Below are positions 49,788 through 58,417 of a DNA stretch of 64,000 nt, piece by piece. This DNA is from Hymenobacter plasmatis. GTDB taxonomy: Bacteria; Bacteroidota; Bacteroidia; Cytophagales; Hymenobacteraceae. Within the stretch, counting starts at the first letter, position 1; each line of letters begins with the position of its first letter. The position numbers were made by a program, and so were the translations under genes. The stretch spans positions 1 through 64,000 of the forward strand of contig NZ_JAJFAW010000023.1 in the NCBI RefSeq assembly GCF_020711255.1, in the 5' to 3' direction. The notes below the pieces were generated by a model, which worked only from the letters and a program-made list of their open reading frames with translations, did not search any database and was not told the DNA's origin.

Positions 49788-50954
49788 TTAGAAGCGAGGT
49801 TTCTCGTTTAATACAGCGTTGATATCCTCCAAGTCGTGCATGTCCTGATGTTTAACAGGTATCCTGTTAAATAGTGCTAATGCTTCCTGAGCGTGCTTGC
49901 GAGCTTCAGGTAAGTCGGAATGTAAAAAGGCCCTGTCCATATAGGCGTGCAAAAGCAGGTCGTTGTTCCCACCGTTTTTGTATTTTCTTATTGCTTCGGT
50001 AGCAATCCGGCCGCCTTCCAAGGCAGTGAGGTCGGCATCTTTTGTTTGCCTGTTGCCCTGCTGGGAGATGAATTTATTGCGGTATGGCGTTGAAAGGTGA
50101 GGAGCTAGCTTAATGGCTTGGTCAAAGCAGTGAATAGCTTCCCTAAACTGCTTAAGACCATCATATGCAAGCCCCAATGCGTTCCAAAGTTCAGCACTTT
50201 TCAAACCCAATGCTTCGGCCTTTTTAGCGATATCAACTGACTTTTGGAATTGTTCTGTTCGCCAATATAGGCCGGCTAGTATTTCGTGTGCGTCAATGCC
50301 GTCCTGCTTCAAGGCTAAGGCTTGTTGCAGGTATGACTCTGCTTCGTCATACCGTTTTTGAAAGTAAGCTGCATTACCGGCCAATACCAATTCCCTGTAA
50401 CTCTGCTTCTTTCTATCGGATGCTTCATCCTTGTTTTTGTACTCTATTTCCATTAGCGCTTCGTATTCCAATGCGGAGTTTGTTGCAGGGGGGGCCACAG
50501 CGGCTGTTTGGGTAATATTAGATACCTCTTCAGCCTGGCTGAGTAAATTGTCGAATTCGGCTCGAAATGACTTAACTAATTCGTGCTGGTCAGAAACCAC
50601 AATGTTCTCTTGATTACGTTGTGCCCCATATGTCCAGTTGTAAGAGCCGGAAATGACCTTCTTGTCATCAACAACACATAATTTATGGTGCAGATGGGGG
50701 CTCTCCTGAGAGAAGAATAGCGTGCCACCAGCGTCAATCAACTGTTGCCAATCAATACCCGTGGGATTGAGGTTGATTACATCATTACGTATTACAACTA
50801 GTACGCTTACCTCAGCAGCTAGCTTCTCTAGCAAGGTCGTGAAAAGTGTCTGGTCTGTGAACCAGGCTACAGCTACCCGAATGCTACTGGTGGCTTGGGA
50901 CAGTTCGTTTTGAATTGCGGCACGAATGCCAGTAAAGTGCGCATCAATAGCCAT
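49788..50954 (-). CDS. Phospholipase D-like nuclease with TPR repeats
   Basis: A 388-aa protein: an N-terminal PLD domain (1-150) with one HKD motif (H89-x-K91-x4-D96 in HHKLCVVDDK) and SGSYNWT, as in PLD-type nucleases that dimerise to form the site. TPR repeats follow (about 180-340, e.g. AAYFQKRYDEAESYLQQAL, LGLAYDGLKQFREAIHCFDQ). The gene is AT-rich compared with its surroundings and lies between duplicated terminators, so it looks like inserted cargo. A defence role is possible, not shown. Confidence 0.85.
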   Translation of the reverse strand: MAIDAHFTGIRAAIQNELSQATSSIRVAVAWFTDQTLFTTLLEKLAAEVSVLVVIRNDVINLNPTGIDWQQLIDAGGTLFFSQESPHLHHKLCVVDDKKVISGSYNWTYGAQRNQENIVVSDQHELVKSFRAEFDNLLSQAEEVSNITQTAAVAPPATNSALEYEALMEIEYKNKDEASDRKKQSYRELVLAGNAAYFQKRYDEAESYLQQALALKQDGIDAHEILAGLYWRTEQFQKSVDIAKKAEALGLKSAELWNALGLAYDGLKQFREAIHCFDQAIKLAPHLSTPYRNKFISQQGNRQTKDADLTALEGGRIATEAIRKYKNGGNNDLLLHAYMDRAFLHSDLPEARKHAQEALALFNRIPVKHQDMHDLEDINAVLNEKPRF

Positions 50955-51031
50955 ACAGGAGTGCTTCGTTACCTAATGAATTAAATATCTACAAACGTAT
51001 GGTATCTGAGCCAAGTACCCTACCCTATTTC

Positions 51032-51229
51032 CCATAGCTAGTCCCAGGAGGTAGTGAAGGCGGAGGTGCGGCGCTGCTGCTGGCCCAGCCGGGGGCGACG
51101 GGCAGGGTCTTGCAGCGAGCGGCCGAAGGTGCGGGTGCAGGCGATGCTCTGACGGCTGAGGGTTCCGTCTTCGCTGGGGGCCAGCTGGTGGCAGGGGAAG
51201 CCCTGGAGCCGTTACTAACCGTGGGTTAG
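51032..51229 (+). pseudogene. 3' remnant of an unidentified gene
   Basis: An open frame without a start, following a stop at 51029, coding for a Gly/Ala-rich end (EGSVFAGGQLVAGEALEPLL then TVG and stop), immediately followed by a copy of the endolysin-gene terminator. It may be the leftover end of a phage gene, truncated when the PLD-TPR gene entered. The rest of the gap 50955-51290 holds nothing else. Confidence 0.3.
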
Positions 51230-51233
51230 GTGT

Positions 51234-51272
51234 AGGGTGGAAACGAGCGGGCCAGATGGTCCGCTCGTTTCG
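51234..51272. terminator. Terminator copy 2
   Basis: TAGGGTGGAAACGAGCGGGCC, AGAT, GGTCCGCTCGTTTCGTTT: the same hairpin as at 49663-49702, here between the remnant and the deiminase gene (which ends at 51291 on the minus strand). Confidence 0.8.
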
Positions 51273-51290
51273 TTTATCCCTTGCCATTTT

Positions 51291-52145
51291 TCATGCGCCG
51301 CCATGCACGGGTACTTCGCTCGACCAGGTTACGCAGTGAAACACGCCGCCTTGCCTGGCAATGGCTCTCCCATCAACGGGAATGATGTTGTGGCCTGGGT
51401 AAAGGGCCTGTAGGCGACGCAGCACGGCATCATCTTCGGCCTGCTGGTAGGTGGGGACAATGAGCGTCCTGCTTACGCACAGGAAATTGATGTACTCCCC
51501 TATTGCGGAGGTATAATCCGGGTTTTGATAGGGGTTGTAGGGAAGAGGCACGCATTCAAAACCAGCGCGGCGTAACGCAGTCTGCAGGGTGGCCCATAAG
51601 GCGGGCTCATGCCGACGGCAGTCGTTGATGAGGGCCGTGCGCTCATCGAGTATCTGCACCAGGCCATCGGCGTGGCCAGTGAAATCTTTGGGATGGGCGG
51701 GCACCAGGTCGATACGGTTAACTTCCAGGGCCTCGGCCAAAGAGGTCAGTAACTGCGCGATTGGCACTTTTGGATTTTCGCGAAGCACCTTGTCAGTCAT
51801 GATAACCCGGCCGAACCGGCTGACGACGTTTCCACCGTCCACAATCAGGGGGCTGCTTTTGAACGGCAGCCCGAGCTGTTGGGTGACGTTGGCACCATCA
51901 GTGATGGTTCGGTGCCAGCGTTTGGGACGGAGGTAGTCCGGGGCGTAGCGGAATTGCACCAGGCTGCCAAGGGCGGTGGGAACGGGCATATAATCCCGGG
52001 CCCATATGTCGCGGGTACCAGGAAGAGTAGCGACTTCAACTCCACTCAGGCGCAAAGCATTGGTGAGGGCAGAAGCCGTGTTAGGGTGCCTCTGGGCGAG
52101 AGTGTCAGCTAGGTAGAACCGGCCGGCCGAATGGGTGGCGCTCAT
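51291..52145 (-). CDS. Agmatine deiminase / PAD-type guanidino hydrolase
   Basis: A 284-aa enzyme of the porphyromonas-type peptidylarginine deiminase/agmatine deiminase family. Catalytic elements are intact: TRDIWARDYMPV (about 42-53), VDGGNVVS (about 101), GHADGLV (catalytic His-x-Asp, about 157) and the nucleophile Cys in QGGVFHCVTW (about 272). It is shorter than AguA (about 340-370). It overlaps the upstream gene (AAG-like protein) by 4 bp, so they are translated together; agmatine catabolism neighbours (AguB) are absent, which argues for another substrate. Confidence 0.85.
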   Translation of the reverse strand: MSATHSAGRFYLADTLAQRHPNTASALTNALRLSGVEVATLPGTRDIWARDYMPVPTALGSLVQFRYAPDYLRPKRWHRTITDGANVTQQLGLPFKSSPLIVDGGNVVSRFGRVIMTDKVLRENPKVPIAQLLTSLAEALEVNRIDLVPAHPKDFTGHADGLVQILDERTALINDCRRHEPALWATLQTALRRAGFECVPLPYNPYQNPDYTSAIGEYINFLCVSRTLIVPTYQQAEDDAVLRRLQALYPGHNIIPVDGRAIARQGGVFHCVTWSSEVPVHGGA

Positions 52146-53143
52146 AGCCAGCTCGGCTTATAGCCCAGGATGCGGTAAGCTGTGTCTGCATCCAGCTGCT
52201 GCTCCTGACATATAGCCTCCTTGTTCTTGAGCTGTTTTAAGTAGCTCTCGTTGGTCAAAAAGCGGTATGGGCGTGCGAAATAGGGGTTTGCACTAGTATC
52301 ATCGGCGCGGAGGACCAGGCCAAATCGCTGCGTCCGCCAAGGCTGCTTTGGCCTTGGAATTGGCGCGGGGGCATTAGCTAAACCGAAGTGAAATGAGTTG
52401 TATAGGGCACTCCCCCAATTAGCAACCAGGGTTCTCACAATATTGCGCGGCCCTGAGGTGTACAGGCCGGCACTGGCTGGTTCACTTGTCGGCTCCAGCG
52501 GCAGTTGTTCCAGTCCACGCAGCAGAATTCCACCGAAGCTGTTGGATTCCTGGTCACCAAAAGTCAGGTCGAGACTGGAGGCTTTGTTAAAGTACCAGTG
52601 CAGGTGCTTGAGCTGCTCGGGCCCCTTGTGGACGTATGGGTCCGGATGGTTACGACCGTTGTAGTAAATCTCCAGTTCAGTGATGCGGAAGTCAGCAGTG
52701 GCGGTCCGAATAACGATTTCGTGCTGCAGCGTGGCAGCAATTTCAGTGAAGAAATAGTCGACGTCTTCGGGCTCAGCTTTATGAATCTCTTGCGTCAGGT
52801 AAGCCAGCCACTCCAACGGACTCCCGCGCTCCAGGTACGTGAGGTGTTGTCCGAATTCGGTAATAAAGGGCACTCGTTGGGCCAGCAACTCTCTGGTCTG
52901 GGCCGTCCTACCTGCCAGGGTTTTGTGAGGTAAGTAACACAAAGGGCCTCCCAGGTCTGATGAAGCCGCTTTCAGGGTGGCCAATAACTCGTCAATGGTT
53001 GCTTGGCCGGTTAACCAGTACTCGTTGTAGACGAAGGAAGCATAAACAGAAGCGGGTAATTCGGCTTGTGCCAAGGTGCGGATAGCTGGCGAATTAGCTG
53101 CTTTTCCAGCTTCTAAAGCTTGGATTTGGCGGGTTGAAAACAT
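52142..53143 (-). CDS. Protein with AAG (3-methyladenine DNA glycosylase)-like domain
   Basis: A 333-aa protein. Residues about 130-215 follow the alkyladenine glycosylase pattern. FRITELEIYYN (152-162) matches RIVETEAY, with E158 and Y160 at the positions of the AAG catalytic Glu and base-stacking Tyr. A later His (HPDPYVHK) and the strand GGILLRGLEQL (204-214) match the VLLRALEPL motif. The N-terminal 125 residues (helical, YLPHKTLAGRTAQTRELLAQ) are not part of AAG. I recall uncharacterised bacterial proteins with the same FRI-x-E-x-E-YY and WYF segments. Operon with the deiminase (4-bp overlap). Activity unknown. Confidence 0.6.
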   Translation of the reverse strand: MFSTRQIQALEAGKAANSPAIRTLAQAELPASVYASFVYNEYWLTGQATIDELLATLKAASSDLGGPLCYLPHKTLAGRTAQTRELLAQRVPFITEFGQHLTYLERGSPLEWLAYLTQEIHKAEPEDVDYFFTEIAATLQHEIVIRTATADFRITELEIYYNGRNHPDPYVHKGPEQLKHLHWYFNKASSLDLTFGDQESNSFGGILLRGLEQLPLEPTSEPASAGLYTSGPRNIVRTLVANWGSALYNSFHFGLANAPAPIPRPKQPWRTQRFGLVLRADDTSANPYFARPYRFLTNESYLKQLKNKEAICQEQQLDADTAYRILGYKPSWL

Positions 53144-53350
53144 GTAAGAAATTGTGATAAGGTGTGGTTAGGTACCACAACATTACCGCAGGAAATCACC
53201 CTTTCCTAATGAATTAGTAATCTTTCATAAATGAGTTAAGTTGCTGTTTTTGTAATAATTATAATTTTTGTATTTGCTACAATAGCAATTAAATAAACAC
53301 TGCTTTCAGCTGTTTCAGGCATGTCGGTTTAGAGAGCAGCGGTTTCCTGG

Positions 53351-53635
53351 TCACACGTTTTCCTGTAAATCCAAATTGTTGAGATTGAGTAGTGATTCAC
53401 AGGTCCTCTCAACACTTGTTAAAAGTTTGGCGAGGAGTTGGACATTAGTGTCGCTGCAACTGTCTAATAATTCTTTGGGGATAGTGTGTACCTCGCCGAC
53501 ATCGACGGTATCTGACCAGTCTTTTAGCTCGTTTGTAATGGCAACTTGAAAAGTAGCGTCGAATAGCAGCTCGCGAATGTCAATTAGCCTGGTTACAGCG
53601 TCGTTTAAACTTTGCTTATACGGGTCAGCGCTCAT
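53351..53635 (-). CDS. Small acidic protein of unknown function
   Basis: A 94-aa, Leu/Asp/Glu-rich, helical protein (MSADPYKQSLNDAVTRLIDI). AT-rich coding sequence. A run of six TTGGG units ends its upstream region 10 bp before the ATG. It lies 101 bp downstream of the last kinase of the array in the same direction. The gap 53144-53350 on its other side is AT-rich and empty. Confidence 0.5.
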   Translation of the reverse strand: MSADPYKQSLNDAVTRLIDIRELLFDATFQVAITNELKDWSDTVDVGEVHTIPKELLDSCSDTNVQLLAKLLTSVERTCESLLNLNNLDLQENV

Positions 53636-53645
53636 CTGATTTTAA

Positions 53646-53675
53646 TTGGGTTGGGTTGGGTTGGGTTGGGTTGGG
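53646..53675. repeat. Pentanucleotide tandem repeat (TTGGG)6
   Basis: Six perfect TTGGG units between the 94-aa gene and the kinase array, CCCAA on the coding strand of the downstream gene, 10-40 bp before its ATG. Confidence 0.9.
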
Positions 53676-53736
53676 GCTTTTTATCGTCAGGGTACCCGGT
53701 TGATTGAAAAGCCGCTTACCAAAACGCCGACCTGCA

Positions 53737-56085
53737 TCAGGCGGGGCGGTTCAGAGGCAACCCCACCGAGAAGGTCGTGCCCTCCCCTTCCTGGCTTTCG
53801 ACGCCTAGGCTCCCGCCGTGGCCCTGGGCGATGATGTCGTGGGAGAGCGACAGGCCCAGGCCCGTGCCTTCGCCGGTGGGCTTGGTGGTGAAGAAGGGCT
53901 GGAAGATTTTCTGCTGCACCGCCGGGCTCATGCCCGTGCCGTTGTCGCTCACTTGAATCTGCACCTGCTGGTTGAGCAATATGGTGCGCACCCCGACCTG
54001 CGGTTGGTAACCGGGCTCGCCGCTGAGTTGGCGCTGGCGCACGGCGTAAAAGGCGTTGGTAAAGAGGTTGAGCAGTACCCGGCCCACATCCGCGCCCACC
54101 ACGTTCACAGTGGGCAGGTCCGCTAGAAAGTCGGTACTCAACGCAGCGTTGAAAGATTTGTCCTTGGCCCGCAGGCCCTGGTAAGCTAGGCGCAAGTACT
54201 CGTCGCACAGACGGTTCAGGTCCGTGGCCTCGCGCTCGCCGGCGCTGGGGCTCGAGTGCTCCAGCATGCCCTTCACAATGCCCGCCGCCCGCTGCCCATG
54301 CTGGGTGATTTTGACCAGGTTCTGCGTTAGGTCCTCCAATAGCTCTTCTTCCAGGCCGGCATCCGCTTTCACTCCTTTGGCCCGCTCCTCGCGCAGCTCG
54401 GCCACTAGCTCGGCGCTCACTTCCGAGAAGTTGTTGACGAAGTTGAGCGGGTTTTGAATCTCGTGGGCGATGCCGGCCGTGAGCTCGCCCAGGCTGGCCA
54501 TCTTCTCCTTCTGAATCAATTGGGCCTGCGTGGTGCGTAATTCCGTCAGCGAATTATCGAGTTGGTCGCGTTGGGCTTCGAGCTCGCCTTTTTGGGCCTG
54601 GATTTCGGCTTTCTGCTGGCTGAGCAAGGCGTTGGCCCGCTGCTTGAGCCGGTTGCTGCGCCAGAGCAAAAACGAGAACCCGCCGATGAGCGCCAACGCG
54701 GCCAGCACGGCCCCGAGCACCCAGCGCTGGCGCCGGGCCCGGGCCGCGGCTTGCTGCTGGGCTTGCCGCAGGCCGGCGATGCGAACGGTCTGGGCGCGGT
54801 CGGATTGCTCGATTTCGTAGCTGGCCACGTGCAAGGTCCCTTCGCGCGCCTCGAGCGAATCGGCCAGCGCCAAGGCGGCGACCGCATAGCGAGCAGCCGG
54901 CGCGGGCTGGCCCTGCTGCTGGTAAAAAAGGGTGAGCGCGCGCAAGTAGGCCAGGCGCAGCGGGGTGCTGTGGGCCGCGCGGGCTTTGCGGTAGGCTCGG
55001 AGCCAGTAGGCTTCGGCGCGGGCCGGCTCGCCCCGGGCGCCGTAATAACGCGCCCAGGTCGCGTCCAGCTCATTGGCGCTTGCCATCGTTACCAGCGGCA
55101 GACGCAGCGAATCGGCCAGGGCCTGGGCCGGCTGCAGCAGCAAGCCGGCTTCGCGTACCCGACCCAGCGCAAGCAGCACCTGGCTTTTCAACACCAAGGC
55201 GTAGGCCCTTGCGCGCAGTATTGCCGCCGGCGCGGGTCCCGGGCCGACGGATGCGGTGGATATTAGCACCTGGTCGGCCGCGCGCAGGGCGTCCGGGTAG
55301 TCCTGTTGACGCAGGTAAATAAAGCCACGTGCCTGAAACAGACCCGCGCGGGTGACAATACTGGTCAGGCCAGGTTCTGCCAAACGCATATAATGCAAGG
55401 CTTTGGCGTCGTTGCCCCACCTTCGGTAGCCGCCGGCCACACTCAGCAGAAAGTTGTGGTACAAGTACGGGGAAGCCGAGCGCCCTAGCTCCGCTGCGTG
55501 CAGGTACTGGCTGGTGGCTTGGTTGTAATCGCCCCGGTAGGTGTAGGAGCCCCCCAGCGCATGGTGGCACACCGCCAGACTGATGGTGTCCCCGCTACGC
55601 AGGTACTGGACGCGTTTGGTTTGATAGTAGGCCAATCGGGCCTCTTCGCGGTTGAGAGAGCTGAAAACCTCGCGCAGGTAGCTGAGCGGCAAGGCTGCAG
55701 GCCGGTGCATCTGGTCGAAGGCCGTGACGGCCGCTTGCAAGCTGTCGAGGGCTGCCGCCCCCTTTCCCTGCACCCCGGCGAGCAGCAAGCGGTAGGCGCG
55801 GTATTCCGGGCGGCGCAGACGCTTCGCAAGCGCGACGACCGCGGCCATGTCAGGCATAACCGATACTGAGTACAACGAGCAATCTACCAGGTGCAGCATG
55901 GTGCGCAGCCGCGTCGTATCGGCGCGCTGCGCAGCGAGTACCCGGCGCAGCGAGTCGGGCGAAGCAGCCCAGTAGCGGTGGAGCGCGGTTTGGGCCCGCA
56001 AGGGGCCAGGTGACAGGAGCAGCAGCGTGAGCAGGCACAGCAGGCCACCGACGCGTTTCAGCAGGCCGAGCGTAAGGATTGGCAT
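53737..56085 (-). CDS. TPR sensor histidine kinase (array member 1)
   Basis: A 782-aa kinase. Signal peptide (LLCLLTLLLLSPGPLRAQ), periplasmic TPR-type helical repeats (about 40-440), one membrane helix (WVLGAVLAALALIGGFSFLL, about 465), a coiled coil and the kinase core: AHEIQNPLNFVNNFSEV, GRVLLNLFTNAFYAV, DNGTGMSP, GEGTGLGLSLSHDI. No linked response regulator. Its ATPase region shares 275 identical bp with member 2, while its X-region (ELREERAKGVKADAGLEEEL) matches member 4, so it is a mosaic. Last kinase of the leftward array. Confidence 0.92.
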   Translation of the reverse strand: MPILTLGLLKRVGGLLCLLTLLLLSPGPLRAQTALHRYWAASPDSLRRVLAAQRADTTRLRTMLHLVDCSLYSVSVMPDMAAVVALAKRLRRPEYRAYRLLLAGVQGKGAAALDSLQAAVTAFDQMHRPAALPLSYLREVFSSLNREEARLAYYQTKRVQYLRSGDTISLAVCHHALGGSYTYRGDYNQATSQYLHAAELGRSASPYLYHNFLLSVAGGYRRWGNDAKALHYMRLAEPGLTSIVTRAGLFQARGFIYLRQQDYPDALRAADQVLISTASVGPGPAPAAILRARAYALVLKSQVLLALGRVREAGLLLQPAQALADSLRLPLVTMASANELDATWARYYGARGEPARAEAYWLRAYRKARAAHSTPLRLAYLRALTLFYQQQGQPAPAARYAVAALALADSLEAREGTLHVASYEIEQSDRAQTVRIAGLRQAQQQAAARARRQRWVLGAVLAALALIGGFSFLLWRSNRLKQRANALLSQQKAEIQAQKGELEAQRDQLDNSLTELRTTQAQLIQKEKMASLGELTAGIAHEIQNPLNFVNNFSEVSAELVAELREERAKGVKADAGLEEELLEDLTQNLVKITQHGQRAAGIVKGMLEHSSPSAGEREATDLNRLCDEYLRLAYQGLRAKDKSFNAALSTDFLADLPTVNVVGADVGRVLLNLFTNAFYAVRQRQLSGEPGYQPQVGVRTILLNQQVQIQVSDNGTGMSPAVQQKIFQPFFTTKPTGEGTGLGLSLSHDIIAQGHGGSLGVESQEGEGTTFSVGLPLNRPA

Positions 56086-56098
56086 AGCGACGACAGGA

Positions 56099-58414
56099 TT
56101 AAACTGGCAAGTTGATGGTGAACGCGGTGCCCTCCCCTGCTTCGCTCTCGACGGTGAGGCTCCCGCCGTGGCCCTGGGCGATGATGTCGTGGGAGAGCGA
56201 CAGGCCCAGGCCCGTGCCTTCGCCGGTGGGCTTGGTGGTGAAGAAGGGCTGGAAGATTTTCTGCTGCACCGCCGGGCTCATGCCCGTGCCGTTGTCGCTC
56301 ACTTGAATCTGCACCTGCTGGTTGAGCAATATGGTGCGCACCCCGACCTGCGGTTGGTAACCGGGCTCGCCGCTGAGTTGGCGCTGGCGCACGGCGTAAA
56401 AGGCGTTGGTAAAGAGGTTGAGCAGTACCCGCCCCACGTCCGTGCTCACCAGGGTCACCAGCGGCAAGTCAGCAAGAAAGTCAGTGTTTAGGATGGCATT
56501 GAAGCTTTTGTCCTTGGCCCGCAGGCCCTGGTAGGCCAGGCGCAGGTATTCGTCGCACAAGCGGTTCAGGTCCGTGGCTTCGCGCTCGCCGGCGCGGCTG
56601 CTCGAGTGCTCCAGCATACCCTTCACGATGCTCGCGGCGCGCTGTCCGTGCTGGGTAATTTTTGCCATGTTCTGCTTCAGGTCGCCCAGCAACTCGGCTT
56701 CTAGCGCCGCGTCGCGGGCCGGGCGCAGCTGCTCTTCTTCCAACTCGGCCACCAGCTCGGCACTCACTTCCGAGAAGTTGTTGACGAAGTTCAAGGGGTT
56801 CTGAATCTCGTGGGCGATGCCGGCCGTGAGTTCGCCCAAGCTCGCCATCTTCTCTTTCTGAATGAGTTGGGCCTGGGTCGTGCGCAGCTCGGTCAGGGCC
56901 TGGGTGGTCTGGTCGCGCTGGGTTTGGATTTCGGCTTTCTGCTCGCTCAGCAGGGCGTTGGCCCGCTGCTTGAGTTGGTTGCTGCGCCACAGCAAAAACG
57001 CGAACCCGCCGATGAGCGCCAGCACCGCGAGCACGGCCCCGAGCACCCAGCGCTGGCGCCGGGCCCGGGCCACGTCCTGCTGCTGGGCTTGCCGCAGGCC
57101 GGCTATGCGCGCGGTCTGGGCACGGTCGGCTTGCTCGATTTCGTAGCGGGCCACGTGCAAGGCCCCTTCGCGCGCCTCGAGCGAATCGGCCAGCGCCAAG
57201 GCGGCTACCGCATAGCGTGCAGCCGGCGAGGACTGGCCGTGCTGCTGGTAAAAGCGGGTGAGCGCGCGCAAGTAGGCTAGGCGAAACTGGGTGCTGTGGG
57301 CATCGCGGGCTTTGCGGTAGGCCGCGAGCCAATGCGCTTCGGCGCCGGCCGCATTGCCCTGCGCCGCTTCATAGCCCGCCCAAGTTGCATCCAACTGCAG
57401 GGCACCTTGCGCCATTAGTAACGGGAGGTGGAGCGAATCGGCCAGGTGCTGGGCAGCTTGCAAAAACGGGTGGGCCAGCGCTGGGCGACCCTGCGCCACC
57501 AGCACCGCACTGCGAAGCGTAAAAACTAGGGCTTTTTTGGAAGCCATAGAAGAATACTCGTGTTCCGGGGGCACGAGGGCCTTGTCGAGCACGCGCAGCG
57601 CAGCCGGATAGTCGTGTCGCTGCACGTACACCTCGGCCATCATTTTATAGGCGTAGAAGCAGTCGTCGTGGCGGCGCTGCAGCCCGGCCACAGACTGCTG
57701 TAGGTAGTGGAGGGCCTTCGCCGTGTTGCCCCACGTGGCGTAGCGAGCGCCAATCGTGGCCAATTGGTTGTTGTAGGTATTGCCGTCGAAGAAGCGGTAG
57801 CATTGCAGGGCTTGCAGGTTATAGCTCAGGGCTTGGTTATAGTTGCCCTGCGCCCCGTAGTAGGAAGCTAAGCTCAGGTAGCAAGGCGCCAGGCTTTCGG
57901 GGGCCCCGCGCGGCTGGTAATACACCAGCCTGGCCTGGTAGTAGCGGCGCATGGCTTCTAACTGCCTCAGTTCGCCAAAGACGCTGCGCAGGGCATACAG
58001 CAGGTTGGAAGCAAGCCGACCCTGCTGGTCAAACGCCACCACGGCGGCCTGCAGGGTGTCCAGGGCGCGCGACACATCGTGGGCGTTGTAGAGCCGTTTT
58101 CCAGTCGCCATCAGGCGGTAAGCGCGCCGCTCGGGGCGGTGTAGCCGGGCACTGAGGTCGGCCGTTTCCATTATCTCCTCCACCTTTAGGTTCGTTTCGT
58201 TCCCTACCAGGAGGGACACATCGACCAGGTGCATGAGCGTGCGCAGCCGGGCCGTGTCGGCGCGCTGGGTAGCCAGCACCTGCCGCAAGGAATCAGGCCG
58301 GGCATCCCAATAGCGGTGGCGAGAGGCCGCCGGAGTTTGCGCCGATAGTGGCCCGTGGCTTAGCCCCAACAGCAAGAGCCAAGCCGCTACGCGGTAAAAT
58401 GAAGCAGGAAACAT
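56099..58414 (-). CDS. TPR sensor histidine kinase (array member 2)
   Basis: A 771-aa kinase with the same layout as member 1: signal peptide (AAWLLLLGLSHGPLSAQ), TPR-type sensor half (e.g. YGAQGNYNQALSYNLQALQC), membrane helix (WVLGAVLAVLALIGGFAFLL), shorter coiled coil and complete kinase core. The sensor half is clearly diverged from member 1, whereas the ATPase part is nearly identical. 13 bp separate it from member 1 and 3 bp from member 3, so one transcript is expected. Confidence 0.92.
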   Translation of the reverse strand: MFPASFYRVAAWLLLLGLSHGPLSAQTPAASRHRYWDARPDSLRQVLATQRADTARLRTLMHLVDVSLLVGNETNLKVEEIMETADLSARLHRPERRAYRLMATGKRLYNAHDVSRALDTLQAAVVAFDQQGRLASNLLYALRSVFGELRQLEAMRRYYQARLVYYQPRGAPESLAPCYLSLASYYGAQGNYNQALSYNLQALQCYRFFDGNTYNNQLATIGARYATWGNTAKALHYLQQSVAGLQRRHDDCFYAYKMMAEVYVQRHDYPAALRVLDKALVPPEHEYSSMASKKALVFTLRSAVLVAQGRPALAHPFLQAAQHLADSLHLPLLMAQGALQLDATWAGYEAAQGNAAGAEAHWLAAYRKARDAHSTQFRLAYLRALTRFYQQHGQSSPAARYAVAALALADSLEAREGALHVARYEIEQADRAQTARIAGLRQAQQQDVARARRQRWVLGAVLAVLALIGGFAFLLWRSNQLKQRANALLSEQKAEIQTQRDQTTQALTELRTTQAQLIQKEKMASLGELTAGIAHEIQNPLNFVNNFSEVSAELVAELEEEQLRPARDAALEAELLGDLKQNMAKITQHGQRAASIVKGMLEHSSSRAGEREATDLNRLCDEYLRLAYQGLRAKDKSFNAILNTDFLADLPLVTLVSTDVGRVLLNLFTNAFYAVRQRQLSGEPGYQPQVGVRTILLNQQVQIQVSDNGTGMSPAVQQKIFQPFFTTKPTGEGTGLGLSLSHDIIAQGHGGSLTVESEAGEGTAFTINLPV

Positions 58415-58417
58415 AGG

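Larger units (their letters stand above)
34986..53640. mobile_element. Integrated accessory island at tRNA-Asp (right border uncertain)
   Basis: The island runs from the tRNA-Asp 3' end through a tyrosine recombinase, a thermonuclease, several nucleases, a phage-like recombination block, a holin/endolysin pair and cargo genes. Several stretches are AT-richer than the flanks (41100-42530, 48780-48880, 49740-50960, 53150-53640). No capsid, portal, tail, terminase, relaxase or replication initiator gene is visible. No copy of the tRNA 3' end was seen downstream, so the right border is a guess; it could end nearer 51290 or lie outside the window. Confidence 0.5.
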
